Positions 6,522 to 13,537 are shown, numbered from the stretch's first letter. The stretch: 14,566 nt of DNA from an uncultured Hungatella sp. (GCA_910579515.1 CAJTUV010000055.1:1-14566); one strand, 5' to 3'. The notes: generated from the sequence alone by a model not told the origin. A program made the numbers and translations.

Positions 6522-8011
6522 GTGTTTACATACAGGTTAAATCAGGGGAAAGGACAGGAAAATCAGAAGTGAAAGATTTGGAGTTTATCGAGAAGGTGGT
6601 AAAGGAAAAAGAGGATTTGATTGTGGAAGCCAATGACAAGATATGGGGCTATGCAGAGCTGCCTTATGAGGAAACGAAGTCAGCAGAGCTTCTCTGCAAA
6701 ATCCTGGAGGAAGAAGGCTTTTCTGTAGAGAAAGGCGTGGCCCAAATTCCCACAGCTTTTGTAGGACGGTTTGAATACGGGACAGGCGGTCCGGTGATGG
6801 GGATTTTGGGGGAGTATGACGCTTTGGCAATTTTAAGCCAGAAGGCAGGTTGCAGCGTAAAATCGCCAGTGACTCCTGGAGCGCCGGGCCATGGTTGTGG
6901 CCATTGCTGTCTTGGTACGGGAGCTTTGGCTGGAGCTTTGGCTGTAAAGGCGTATCTGGAGGAATACAAAAAGGCAGGGACGATTCTCTACTATGGATGC
7001 GCGGCTGAGGAAGGTGCTGGCGCAAAGCAGTTTATGGCCAGGGCAGGTTTGTTTGAGGGAGTGGATTTTGTATATACCTGGCATCCGTCAGATAGAAATG
7101 AAGTGCAGAATACGTGCAATGTGGCTATTATGGGAGCAAATTTTGAGTTTTTCGGGAGGACGTCCCATGCAGGGGGAAGCCCTCATCTTGGAAGAAGCGC
7201 GCTGGATGCGGCGGAGCTGATGAGTGTGGGAGTCAATTATCTGCGGGAGCATATGATTGATAAGGCAAGAATCCATTATGCTTATGTGGATGCAGGAGGA
7301 ACTTCTCCCAATGTGGTACAGGACCACTCCCTAGTGAAGTATGAGGTTCGGGCCCCGAAGGTTTCTCAGATGAAGGAACTGTTTGAACGGGTGGTCAAGG
7401 TGGCAAAGGGCGCTGCCATGATGACGGAGACCAGGGTGGAATACGAGATTACTATGGCGTTTTCTGACTATGTTCCCAACGACGCTATGGCTAAACTTGC
7501 CACAGAGTGTATGATGGAGGTAGGAGCGCCTGATTGGACGGAGGAGGATTTTAGACTGGCCAAGGAGTTCCTAAACTCCTATGATTCGGATACATTGACT
7601 TCTATTCGGGGAGAGATTGAGGCGGATTATGGAACAGAGTGGCTGGCGGAGATTCTTGAATGGCCTCTTGATACGGAGATTCATCCCTATACGACAGGAC
7701 CACATGAGTATACCTCTGGCTCTACGGACGTGGGAGATGTGGGGTATGCAGTGCCTACGTTAAATTTGAATGTGGCAACGTGTTGTATCGGCAATGTGGG
7801 CCATACTTGGCAGATGACGGCTCAGTCGGGCAGTGTGTTGGGACATAAAGGGCTTTTGACTGCGGCTAAGATGCTGGCTTTGTGTGTGGTCAGGACCATG
7901 GAATCGCCTGAGACAATGAAGGCAGCCAAAAAGGAGTATGTGAGAAGAACTGGCGGAATCTATCAATGTCCTCTGCCAGCACAGGTGGAGCCGCCGGTGG
8001 GGAGGTATTAA
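6518..8011 (+). CDS. M20-family amidohydrolase, AbgB-like (aminobenzoyl-glutamate utilisation protein B type)
   Basis: The protein is 497 aa from GTG 6518, which overlaps the ATPase stop codon (GTGA). GTG 6569, with AGGA about 9 bases upstream, would remove 17 residues and give the N-terminus typical of the family (KDLEFIEKVV); I cannot decide between them. Metallopeptidase motifs are clear: GEYDAL (98-103), GHGCGHC (124-130), Glu164-Glu165 in AAEEGAGA, His189 in WHPSD, the dimerisation-domain segment TSHAGGSPH, and His429 in GHTWQ near the C-terminus. AbgB cleaves p-aminobenzoyl-glutamate together with AbgA; no abgA partner is visible, and many AbgB-like proteins act alone on other amides. 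Coupling to the amino-acid importer suggests it hydrolyses the imported compound, for example an N-acylated amino acid or dipeptide, in the cytoplasm. A two-metal centre is expected. Confidence 0.88.
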   Translation: MSVYIQVKSGERTGKSEVKDLEFIEKVVKEKEDLIVEANDKIWGYAELPYEETKSAELLCKILEEEGFSVEKGVAQIPTAFVGRFEYGTGGPVMGILGEYDALAILSQKAGCSVKSPVTPGAPGHGCGHCCLGTGALAGALAVKAYLEEYKKAGTILYYGCAAEEGAGAKQFMARAGLFEGVDFVYTWHPSDRNEVQNTCNVAIMGANFEFFGRTSHAGGSPHLGRSALDAAELMSVGVNYLREHMIDKARIHYAYVDAGGTSPNVVQDHSLVKYEVRAPKVSQMKELFERVVKVAKGAAMMTETRVEYEITMAFSDYVPNDAMAKLATECMMEVGAPDWTEEDFRLAKEFLNSYDSDTLTSIRGEIEADYGTEWLAEILEWPLDTEIHPYTTGPHEYTSGSTDVGDVGYAVPTLNLNVATCCIGNVGHTWQMTAQSGSVLGHKGLLTAAKMLALCVVRTMESPETMKAAKKEYVRRTGGIYQCPLPAQVEPPVGRY

Positions 8012-8153
8012 CTGTATCAGTTCAAACGGCAGGGAATTTAACATGAGTTTGAGGCATCAAGGTTGTTTGCAGGCCTAAATTTATGTTATCCACCCTGCTG
8101 TGCGAACGATTTCTATTAAATAGAAAAACTCTCAAAAAAATACAAAAAAGAGG

Positions 8154-8182
8154 TTGACGGATTTAAGAGGATGTGGTATTAT
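8154..8182 (+). promoter_or_regulatory. Promoter of the tRNA-Gln gene
   Basis: TTGACG at 8154-8159, a 17-base spacer and TATTAT at 8177-8182, preceded by TG at 8174-8175 (extended -10). The tRNA begins about 30 bases after the expected transcription start. The rest of the stretch from 8012 to 8153 shows no convincing terminator for the amidohydrolase operon. Confidence 0.75.
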
Positions 8183-8217
8183 AAATCTCGTCGCTGAGAC
8201 AAGCAGAAACAAGAGAT

Positions 8218-8290
8218 TGGGCTATCGCCAAATGGTAAGGCAACGGACTCTGACTCCGTCATTTTCAAGGTTCGAATCCTTGTAGCCCAG
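8218..8290 (+). tRNA. tRNA-Gln, anticodon CTG
   Basis: This is a 73-base cloverleaf without encoded CCA. Acceptor arm TGGGCTA (8218-8224) pairs with TAGCCCA (8283-8289), and G8290 is the discriminator. The anticodon stem ACGGA/TCCGT encloses the loop CTCTGAC, so the anticodon is CTG and reads CAG. The T arm contains GGTTCGAATCC. The TGGGCTA acceptor end is typical of glutamine tRNAs. This is the CUG isoacceptor rather than the more common UUG one, and it has its own promoter and terminator. Confidence 0.95.
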
Positions 8291-8294
8291 CTGG

Positions 8295-8340
8295 AAAAGA
8301 GCATTGGAACTTGATTTTGTCAGGTACAAGGCTCTTTTTT
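8295..8340 (+). terminator. Intrinsic terminator of the tRNA-Gln unit
   Basis: AAAAGAGC (8295-8302) pairs with GCTCTTTT (8331-8338), and the T-run continues to 8340. The long internal segment contains a further CTTG/CAAG pairing. It starts 4 bases after the tRNA. Confidence 0.75.
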
Positions 8341-8368
8341 ATTACCTGCAGAAATCTTTTCTCAATAG

Positions 8369-8382
8369 ATATTTCCAAATAT
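8369..8382. promoter_or_regulatory. 14-base palindrome upstream of the oxidoreductase promoter
   Basis: ATATTT-CC-AAATAT is a perfect inverted repeat ending 22 bases before the proposed -35 of the next gene. Its position suits a regulator binding site, but the region is very AT-rich and the match could be chance. No regulator gene is adjacent. Confidence 0.25.
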
Positions 8383-8404
8383 TAACACAAAAAATAATTT
8401 TTAA

Positions 8405-8433
8405 TATACATAATTGCCAAAATGTGGTATGAT
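8405..8433 (+). promoter_or_regulatory. Promoter of the mannitol-dehydrogenase-family gene
   Basis: TATACA (8405-8410), a 17-base spacer and TATGAT (8428-8433) with TG at 8425-8426 as an extended -10. The AT-rich stretch just upstream could serve as an UP element. Transcription should start near 8440, giving a leader of about 60 bases. Confidence 0.6.
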
Positions 8434-8460
8434 ACTTATGTATGAGGAGGACATGGGGTC

Positions 8461-8529
8461 ATGTCTGAAACTATAAACGATATGAGAGGAGCAAAAAACT
8501 ATGAAACTTTGCAAAGCAAGTTTGAATGA
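8461..8529 (+). CDS. Possible short upstream ORF overlapping the oxidoreductase start
   Basis: This 22-codon ORF starts at ATG 8461, 10 bases after a perfect AGGAGG (8445-8450). It runs through the ribosome binding site and first ten codons of the next gene in a different frame and stops at TGA 8527-8529. The peptide begins MSETINDM and has no recognisable motif. An ATG at 8453 gives an even shorter 7-codon reading but sits only 2 bases from the AGGAGG. Translation here could compete with or couple to initiation at 8501. The evidence is only the strong AGGAGG and the geometry. Confidence 0.35.
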   Translation: MSETINDMRGAKNYETLQSKFE

Positions 8530-10111
8530 AGCAGGCTGGAAGCAGGCTGGCGTAAAGGTACCGGGGTTCGATGTTAACAAGATGGTGGCAAAGACAGAAG
8601 AAAGTCCGGTGTGGGTACACTTTGGAGCCGGAAATATTTTCCGTGGATTTATTGCGGTTTTACAGCAGCGCCTGTTAGAGCAAGGCTTAGCAGAAAGCGG
8701 AATTATTGCATCCGATACGTTTGATTACGATATCATTGATAAGATCTATACTCCATTTGACAATATGACCATGATGGTCAGCCTAAATCCTGACGGTTCC
8801 ATGGACAGAGAGATCGTGGCAAGCGTGGCAAAAGGCGTAAAGGCCAATATGGAAGATGAAGAAGAGTATGGATATTTAAAGAAAGTCTTTAGAAATCCGT
8901 CTCTTCAGATGCTGAGCTTTACTATTACAGAAAAGGGATACGCTTTGGCAAATCTTCAGGGTGAATTTTTGCCGGTAGTGAAAGCAGACATTGAGGCTGG
9001 TCCAACCAAGGCTCACCATGCCATGAGCATTGTGACCGCTCTTTTACTGGAGCGATTCCAGGCAGGGGCTACTCCGATTGCGGTAGTCAGCATGGATAAC
9101 TGCAGTCATAACGGAGAGAAATTAAAGAGCAGTATCGTAACTGTGGCCAATGAGTGGCTGAAGAAGGGGCATGTCAGCACAGAGTTCGTAGCTTGGCTTG
9201 AGGACGAGAATAAAGTGTCCTTCCCATGGAGCATGATTGACAAGATCACTCCAAGACCTGCTGAAGTGGTAGAGAAGGCATTAGAGGCAGACGGAATTGA
9301 GGAGATGGCTCCGATTATTACCAGCCGCAATACGTATATTGCTCCGTTCGTTAACGCAGAAGTTCCTCAGTATCTGGTTGTAGAGGATCGTTTCCCTAAC
9401 GGCCGTCCGGCTCTTGATAAAGCAGGCGTTTATATGACAGATCGTGATACTGTAAATATGACAGAGCGCATGAAGGTTACGACTTGTCTGAATCCTCTTC
9501 ACACAGCTCTGGCGGTTTACGGTTGTTTGCTGGGATACAACAGCATTGCTTCTGAAATGAAAGATGAAGACCTGAAGAAACTGGTTGAGACGATTGGCTA
9601 CAAAGAGGGAATGCCTGTGGTGACGGATCCTGGTATTTTAAGCCCTATGGACTTTATCCACGAGGTTATTGACCGTCGTCTTCCGAATCCATTCATTCCG
9701 GATATGCCTCAGAGAATTGCAACAGATACCAGCCAGAAGATTCCGATTCGCTTTGGCGAGACCATCAAATCCTATGTTGCAAGTTCAGAGCTGGATGTTC
9801 ATTCCCTGACCGCTATCCCGCTGGCTATTGCAGGATGGCTGCGCTACCTGATGGCTGTAGATGATGAAGGAAAAGAGATGAGCGTCAGCAGCGATCCGAT
9901 GCTGGCAGAATTACAGAAGCAGATGGAAGGAATTACATTAGGAAATCCAGACAGCTGTGAGGGCAAACTGGCTCCGATTCTGTCTAATCCAGTATTATTT
10001 GGTTCCAATCTTGTGGAAGTGGGACTGGCTGAGAAGATTGAGGGCATGTTCCGTCAGTTAATCGCCGGACCAGGCGCTGTACGCAAGACTCTGCATGAGT
10101 ATATGAAGTAA
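8501..10111 (+). CDS. Mannitol dehydrogenase family oxidoreductase, probable fructuronate reductase
   Basis: The protein is 536 aa. ATG 8501 has AGAGGAG (8485-8491) at 9-base spacing. It belongs to the polyol-specific long-chain dehydrogenases: an N-terminal Rossmann domain with HFGAGNIFRGF (40-50) binding NAD(P), and a C-terminal helical domain. The active-site signature appears as Lys325 in MKVTTCLNPLH, with Asn331 and His334 corresponding to the K...NxxH set of mannitol dehydrogenases. Members of this length in Firmicutes and Thermotoga are usually annotated as D-mannonate oxidoreductase (UxuB), which reduces fructuronate to mannonate in glucuronate breakdown. No uxuA, uxaC or sugar transporter is next to it, so mannitol or tagaturonate as substrate cannot be excluded. 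It is a single-gene unit with its own promoter and terminator. Confidence 0.85.
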   Translation: MKLCKASLNEAGWKQAGVKVPGFDVNKMVAKTEESPVWVHFGAGNIFRGFIAVLQQRLLEQGLAESGIIASDTFDYDIIDKIYTPFDNMTMMVSLNPDGSMDREIVASVAKGVKANMEDEEEYGYLKKVFRNPSLQMLSFTITEKGYALANLQGEFLPVVKADIEAGPTKAHHAMSIVTALLLERFQAGATPIAVVSMDNCSHNGEKLKSSIVTVANEWLKKGHVSTEFVAWLEDENKVSFPWSMIDKITPRPAEVVEKALEADGIEEMAPIITSRNTYIAPFVNAEVPQYLVVEDRFPNGRPALDKAGVYMTDRDTVNMTERMKVTTCLNPLHTALAVYGCLLGYNSIASEMKDEDLKKLVETIGYKEGMPVVTDPGILSPMDFIHEVIDRRLPNPFIPDMPQRIATDTSQKIPIRFGETIKSYVASSELDVHSLTAIPLAIAGWLRYLMAVDDEGKEMSVSSDPMLAELQKQMEGITLGNPDSCEGKLAPILSNPVLFGSNLVEVGLAEKIEGMFRQLIAGPGAVRKTLHEYMK

Positions 10112-10122
10112 AAATGAGAAAG

Positions 10123-10153
10123 ACGGCTGTCTCCTTTTGGGGATAGCCGTTTT
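10123..10153 (+). terminator. Intrinsic terminator after the oxidoreductase gene
   Basis: ACGGCTGTCTCC (10123-10134) pairs with GGGGATAGCCGT (10139-10150) with two wobbles and a TTTT loop, and the sequence continues TTTAT. It begins 11 bases after the stop codon and is the strongest terminator in the window. Confidence 0.85.
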
Positions 10154-10198
10154 ATAATCAGGGTAAAAAGAGAAGGTTACGATATAGGGAAAACTTAC

Positions 10199-10214
10199 AT
10201 TCGTATTTACGAAT
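10199..10214. promoter_or_regulatory. 16-base palindrome in the ppdK upstream region
   Basis: ATTCGTA-TT-TACGAAT is a perfect inverted repeat with 7-base arms, about 100 bases upstream of the ppdK promoter. TTGACA at 10235-10240 follows, but no good -10 matches it. The palindrome resembles a dimeric repressor operator; the regulator is unknown. Confidence 0.35.
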
Positions 10215-10314
10215 ACAAAACGCATATGTGAATATTGACAAAAGGAGAATAGATTTTTAGCTAAATGACTATGGAAACTGTACAATAAGACCTTATTTTT
10301 TTCCAGTTTTACCC

Positions 10315-10342
10315 TTTACTTCAAAAAGAATTATGTTATACT
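10315..10342 (+). promoter_or_regulatory. Promoter of ppdK
   Basis: TTTACT (10315-10320), a 16-base spacer and TATACT (10337-10342) with TG at 10334-10335 as an extended -10. The start would be near 10349, leaving an untranslated leader of about 140 bases. Confidence 0.65.
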
Positions 10343-10348
10343 AAATAC

Positions 10349-10487
10349 AGACCGCTGGCGGCCTTTTCTTTGTGTGTAGAATTATGTTTTGGCCGGCAAA
10401 TCAAAGATAGGAAAAGGTGGCAGAACAGGATAAGAACCAGTGGTAAAAAACAAGTAGTCAATTCTACAAATTGAGGAGGAATACTTT
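10349..10487 (+). other. ppdK 5' leader with alternative stems
   Basis: In this long leader TGGCGGCC (10356-10363) can pair with GGCCGGCA (10391-10398) with one mismatch. TGTAGAATT (10375-10383) is a perfect complement of AATTCTACA (10460-10468). The two stems cross, so they would be mutually exclusive or form a pseudoknot. CAATT/AATTG (10459-10463 and 10469-10473) forms a third small hairpin just before the ribosome binding site GAGGAGG (10473-10479). I do not recognise a known riboswitch class. Confidence 0.35.
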
Positions 10488-13124
10488 ATGGCAAACAAGT
10501 GGGTTTATTTGTTTAGCGAGGGAAACGCCAACATGAGAAACCTGTTAGGCGGTAAGGGAGCTAACCTGGCAGAAATGACCAATTTAGGGCTTCCGGTTCC
10601 CCAGGGATTTACTATCACCACAGAAGCTTGTACTCAGTATTATGAGGATGGCAAGAAGATTAATGATGAGATCATGACTCAGATCATGGAATACATCGGC
10701 AAAATGGAAGAGATCACCGGTAAGAAATTTGGCGACAGAGAGAATCCATTATTAGTATCTGTTCGTTCAGGTGCGAGAGCTTCCATGCCTGGTATGATGG
10801 ATACAATTCTGAATCTGGGATTGAATGAAGAGGTGGTAGAGGTTCTGGCTAAAAAGTCCGGTAATCCTCGCTGGGCATGGGACTGCTACAGAAGATTTAT
10901 TCAGATGTTCTCCGATGTAGTTATGGAAGTAGGCAAAAAGTACTTCGAAGAGCTGATTGACAAGATGAAAAATGAAAAAGGCGTGACTCAGGATGTGGAG
11001 TTGACCGCAGATGATTTGAAAGAGTTGGCAGATCAGTTTAAGGCTGAATATAAAGAGAAAATCGGCGCAGATTTCCCAACAGATCCAAAGGAGCAGCTGA
11101 TGGAAGCAATCAAGGCTGTTTTCCGTTCCTGGGACAACCCAAGAGCTAATGTATACCGCCGTGACAACGATATCCCATATTCCTGGGGTACTGCTGTAAA
11201 TGTGCAGATGATGGCATTTGGAAACATGGGCGAGACCTCTGGTACAGGCGTTGCCTTTACCCGTGATCCAGCTACAGGTGAAAAGCATCTGATGGGCGAG
11301 TTTTTGATGAATGCTCAGGGAGAAGATGTGGTGGCAGGCGTTCGTACTCCTCAGAAGATTGATCAGTTAAAAGAGGTTATGCCAGAGGTTTATGAGCAGT
11401 TTGTAGGTATTTGTAATAAATTGGAAGATCACTACAGAGATATGCAGGATATGGAATTTACCATTGAGGACAAAAAGCTTTACATGCTTCAGACCCGTAA
11501 TGGTAAGAGAACTGCAAAGGCTGCTTTGAAGATTGCATGTGATTTAGTAGACGAGGGGATGATCGACGAGAAGAAAGCTGTCTCCATGATTGACCCAAGA
11601 AACTTAGATACTCTGCTTCATCCTCAGTTTGACCAGGAGGCGTTGAAAAAAGCAGAGCCTATGGCAAAGGCTTTGGCTGCATCTCCAGGAGCTGCCTGCG
11701 GTAAGATTGTATTTACAGCAGAGGACGCAAAGGCATGGGCTGCCAAGGGTGAGAAGGTAGTTCTGGTTCGTCTGGAGACCTCTCCAGAAGACATTGAGGG
11801 TATGAAGGCTGCTCAGGGTATCCTGACAGTTCGCGGCGGTATGACAAGCCATGCGGCAGTAGTTGCCCGTGGAATGGGAACCTGCTGTGTATCCGGCTGT
11901 TCTGAGATTGCCATGGACGAAGCCAATAAGAAATTTGTTCTTGCAGGAAAAGAGTACCATGAGGGCGACTGGCTGTCTATCGACGGTTCTACCGGAAAGA
12001 TTTATGATGGAATCATTCCGACTGTAGACGCTACCATTGCTGGTGAGTTCGGCAGAATCATGGGATGGGCAGACAAGTACAGAAAACTGAAGGTGAGAAC
12101 CAATGCAGATACTCCCGCAGACGCTAAGAAAGCCAAGGAGTTAGGAGCAGAGGGTATCGGCCTTTGCCGTACAGAGCATATGTTCTTTGAGGGCAATCGT
12201 ATTGACGCATTCCGAGAGATGATCTGTTCTGAGACAGTAGAGGAGAGAGAAGCAGCACTGGAGAAGATTCTTCCAGAGCAGCAGAGCGATTTTGAAAAGC
12301 TGTATGAGGCATTGGAAGGCAACCCAGTTACCATTCGCTTCCTGGATCCGCCTCTTCATGAGTTTGTTCCTACAGAGGAAGCAGATATTAAGAAGCTGGC
12401 AGACGCTCAAGGTAAGACTGTAGAGCAGATTAAGGTGATCTGTGATGCTCTGCATGAGTTCAACCCGATGATGGGCCATCGTGGATGCCGTCTGGCTGTG
12501 ACTTATCCAGAGATTGCCAGAATGCAGACCAGAGCTGTTATCCGTGCAGCGATTAATGTGAAGAAGGCTCATGCTGACTGGAACGTATGTCCAGAGATTA
12601 TGATTCCTCTTATCTGCGATATTAAGGAATTAAAGTTTGTTAAGAAGGTTGTGGTTGACACTGCAGATGCTGAGATTGCGGCAGCAGGTATGGAACTGAA
12701 CTATGAAGTGGGTACTATGATTGAGATCCCAAGAGCAGCGCTGACTGCAGATGAGATTGCAAAAGAGGCTGAGTTCTTCTGCTTCGGAACCAACGACCTG
12801 ACTCAGATGTGCTATGGCTTCTCTCGTGACGACGCTGGCAAGTTCCTGAATGCATATTATGACACTAAGATCTTTGAGAATGATCCATTTGCGAAGTTGG
12901 ATCAGATTGGTGTTGGCAAGCTGATGGAGACTGCGATTAAGTTAGGTAAGCCGGTACGTCCAGAGCTTCATGTGGGTATCTGCGGCGAGCATGGCGGCGA
13001 TCCGTCTTCTGTAGAGTTCTGCCATAAGATTGGGTTGGATTATGTGTCCTGTTCCCCATTCAGAGTTCCGATTGCAAGATTGGCGGCGGCACAGGCGGCT
13101 ATATGCAATAGGGAGGGGAAGTAA
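10488..13124 (+). CDS. ppdK: Pyruvate, phosphate dikinase
   Basis: The protein is 878 aa, close to the 874 aa of the Clostridium symbiosum enzyme. ATG 10488 follows GAGGAGG by 8 bases. The enzyme interconverts pyruvate, ATP and phosphate with PEP, AMP and pyrophosphate in the cytoplasm; in fermenting anaerobes it often works glycolytically. Three domains are visible: the N-terminal nucleotide-binding domain (about 1-340, opening with LLGGKGANLAEM), the phosphohistidine swivelling domain with GGMTSHAAVVARG and catalytic His455, and the C-terminal PEP/pyruvate-binding barrel with the acid-base Cys832 in GICGEHGGDPSS. Thr453 is at the position regulated by phosphorylation in plant enzymes. The last residues after RLAAAQAAI (CNREGK) differ from what I expect for the family and may reflect replacement of the 3' end. 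Identification is secure. Confidence 0.97.
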   Translation: MANKWVYLFSEGNANMRNLLGGKGANLAEMTNLGLPVPQGFTITTEACTQYYEDGKKINDEIMTQIMEYIGKMEEITGKKFGDRENPLLVSVRSGARASMPGMMDTILNLGLNEEVVEVLAKKSGNPRWAWDCYRRFIQMFSDVVMEVGKKYFEELIDKMKNEKGVTQDVELTADDLKELADQFKAEYKEKIGADFPTDPKEQLMEAIKAVFRSWDNPRANVYRRDNDIPYSWGTAVNVQMMAFGNMGETSGTGVAFTRDPATGEKHLMGEFLMNAQGEDVVAGVRTPQKIDQLKEVMPEVYEQFVGICNKLEDHYRDMQDMEFTIEDKKLYMLQTRNGKRTAKAALKIACDLVDEGMIDEKKAVSMIDPRNLDTLLHPQFDQEALKKAEPMAKALAASPGAACGKIVFTAEDAKAWAAKGEKVVLVRLETSPEDIEGMKAAQGILTVRGGMTSHAAVVARGMGTCCVSGCSEIAMDEANKKFVLAGKEYHEGDWLSIDGSTGKIYDGIIPTVDATIAGEFGRIMGWADKYRKLKVRTNADTPADAKKAKELGAEGIGLCRTEHMFFEGNRIDAFREMICSETVEEREAALEKILPEQQSDFEKLYEALEGNPVTIRFLDPPLHEFVPTEEADIKKLADAQGKTVEQIKVICDALHEFNPMMGHRGCRLAVTYPEIARMQTRAVIRAAINVKKAHADWNVCPEIMIPLICDIKELKFVKKVVVDTADAEIAAAGMELNYEVGTMIEIPRAALTADEIAKEAEFFCFGTNDLTQMCYGFSRDDAGKFLNAYYDTKIFENDPFAKLDQIGVGKLMETAIKLGKPVRPELHVGICGEHGGDPSSVEFCHKIGLDYVSCSPFRVPIARLAAAQAAICNREGK

Positions 13125-13248
13125 TCTATACTTCGATTTCACGATAGATTACGCTCAGGCACTGGCTTTTCGCAGGGCGAATGGTGATTATCTGCGAGAG
13201 GGGCAGTGGAAAGACCTCACGGTTGAAGTGTATATAATTTAAATAGGG
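13121..13248 (+). other. Structured 3' untranslated segment of ppdK, possible small repeat element
   Basis: GTAATCTAT (13121-13129, containing the ppdK stop codon) and ATAGATTAC (13144-13152) form a perfect 9-bp stem. TCGCAG (13170-13175) and CTGCGA (13192-13197) form a second stem that extends with wobbles. No T-tract follows either, and the actual terminator comes at 13249. A reading frame that starts within ppdK (13030) continues to 13242 and its last 37 residues look protein-like (DYAQALAFRRANGDYLREGQ), but it has no start of its own. The segment may be a dispersed intergenic repeat or a fragment of another gene. Confidence 0.35.
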
Positions 13249-13276
13249 AATCCCGTCTTTTATAAGGCGGGATTTT
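13249..13276 (+). terminator. Intrinsic terminator of ppdK
   Basis: AATCCCGTCTT (13249-13259) pairs with AAGGCGGGATT (13264-13274) with one wobble and a TTAT loop, followed by TT. It lies 125 bases after the ppdK stop codon, so the transcript carries a long 3' tail. Confidence 0.8.
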
Positions 13277-13335
13277 CTGATATACTGGCAATGTATATAG
13301 GTGATATATATTTTAATCAAATATATAAGAGAATG

Positions 13336-13344
13336 TGGTAGAAT
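13336..13344 (+). promoter_or_regulatory. Possible extended -10 promoter upstream of the nuclease gene
   Basis: TGgTAGAAT sits in the context AATGTGGTAGAAT, very like the tRNA and oxidoreductase promoters in this window. There is no good -35. A transcript from about 13351 would have a leader near 187 bases that includes the whole repeat cluster. Confidence 0.4.
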
Positions 13345-13382
13345 ATTTTGCGTTCTAATTTGGGGACAGGGTGAAAACTGTA

Positions 13383-13509
13383 TTATTTCGTGTTATTTTG
13401 TGCTGATTGTACCGTATTTTGTGGACAAGATGGGGGATTATGGACGAAATAACACTAGGCGGACGGGTGGAGTTTGTGACCTGGATTCGTGTAATGGACA
13501 AAATAATAT
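13383..13509. repeat. Cluster of five direct and inverted copies of a ~10-base motif
   Basis: The motif TTATTTYGTG occurs as TTATTTCGTG (13383-13392), TTATTTTGTG (13393-13402, exact tandem) and GTATTTTGTG (13414-13423). It recurs inverted in GGACGAAATAACAC (13442-13455) and GGACAAAATAATAT (13496-13509). As RNA, 13390-13401 and 13444-13455 can form a 12-bp stem with one wobble, and ATTTTG (13416-13421) with CAAGAT (13426-13431) a small hairpin inside it. The last inverted copy could instead pair with 13393-13401 over nine bases. Confidence 0.55.
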
Positions 13510-13537
13510 TAGACAATATTAAATATTTGGAGGAAGC

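Larger units (their letters stand above)
13277..13537. other. AT-rich intergenic region before the nuclease gene
   Basis: This 261-base stretch has no convincing gene; a 73-codon ORF from 13301 lacks a ribosome binding site and recognisable content. It holds an extended -10 (TGgTAGAAT, 13336-13344) without a clear -35, and TGGACA/TATTAA (13495-13500 and 13517-13522, 16-base spacing) close to the next gene. It also holds the repeat cluster described separately. Confidence 0.5.

Noticed and set aside
10235..10266. TTGACA as an upstream ppdK promoter
   Set aside because: No acceptable -10 at 16-18 bases (TAGCTA at best); the extended -10 promoter at 10315-10342 is much better.
10767..12572. Long antisense ORFs opposite ppdK
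   Set aside because: Shadow frames of a highly conserved gene; no ribosome binding sites and no recognisable protein features.
13030..13242. 70-codon ORF across the ppdK 3' end
   Set aside because: Its start lies inside ppdK without a ribosome binding site; only the downstream part looks protein-like, so it is treated as a possible element or gene fragment.
13383..13509. CRISPR array
   Set aside because: The repeat units are about 10 bases, in both orientations and irregularly spaced, without spacers of uniform length; no cas genes are present.
13301..13522. 73-codon ORF before the nuclease gene
   Set aside because: No ribosome binding site, rich in Cys and Ile from AT-rich sequence, and it overlaps the repeat cluster.
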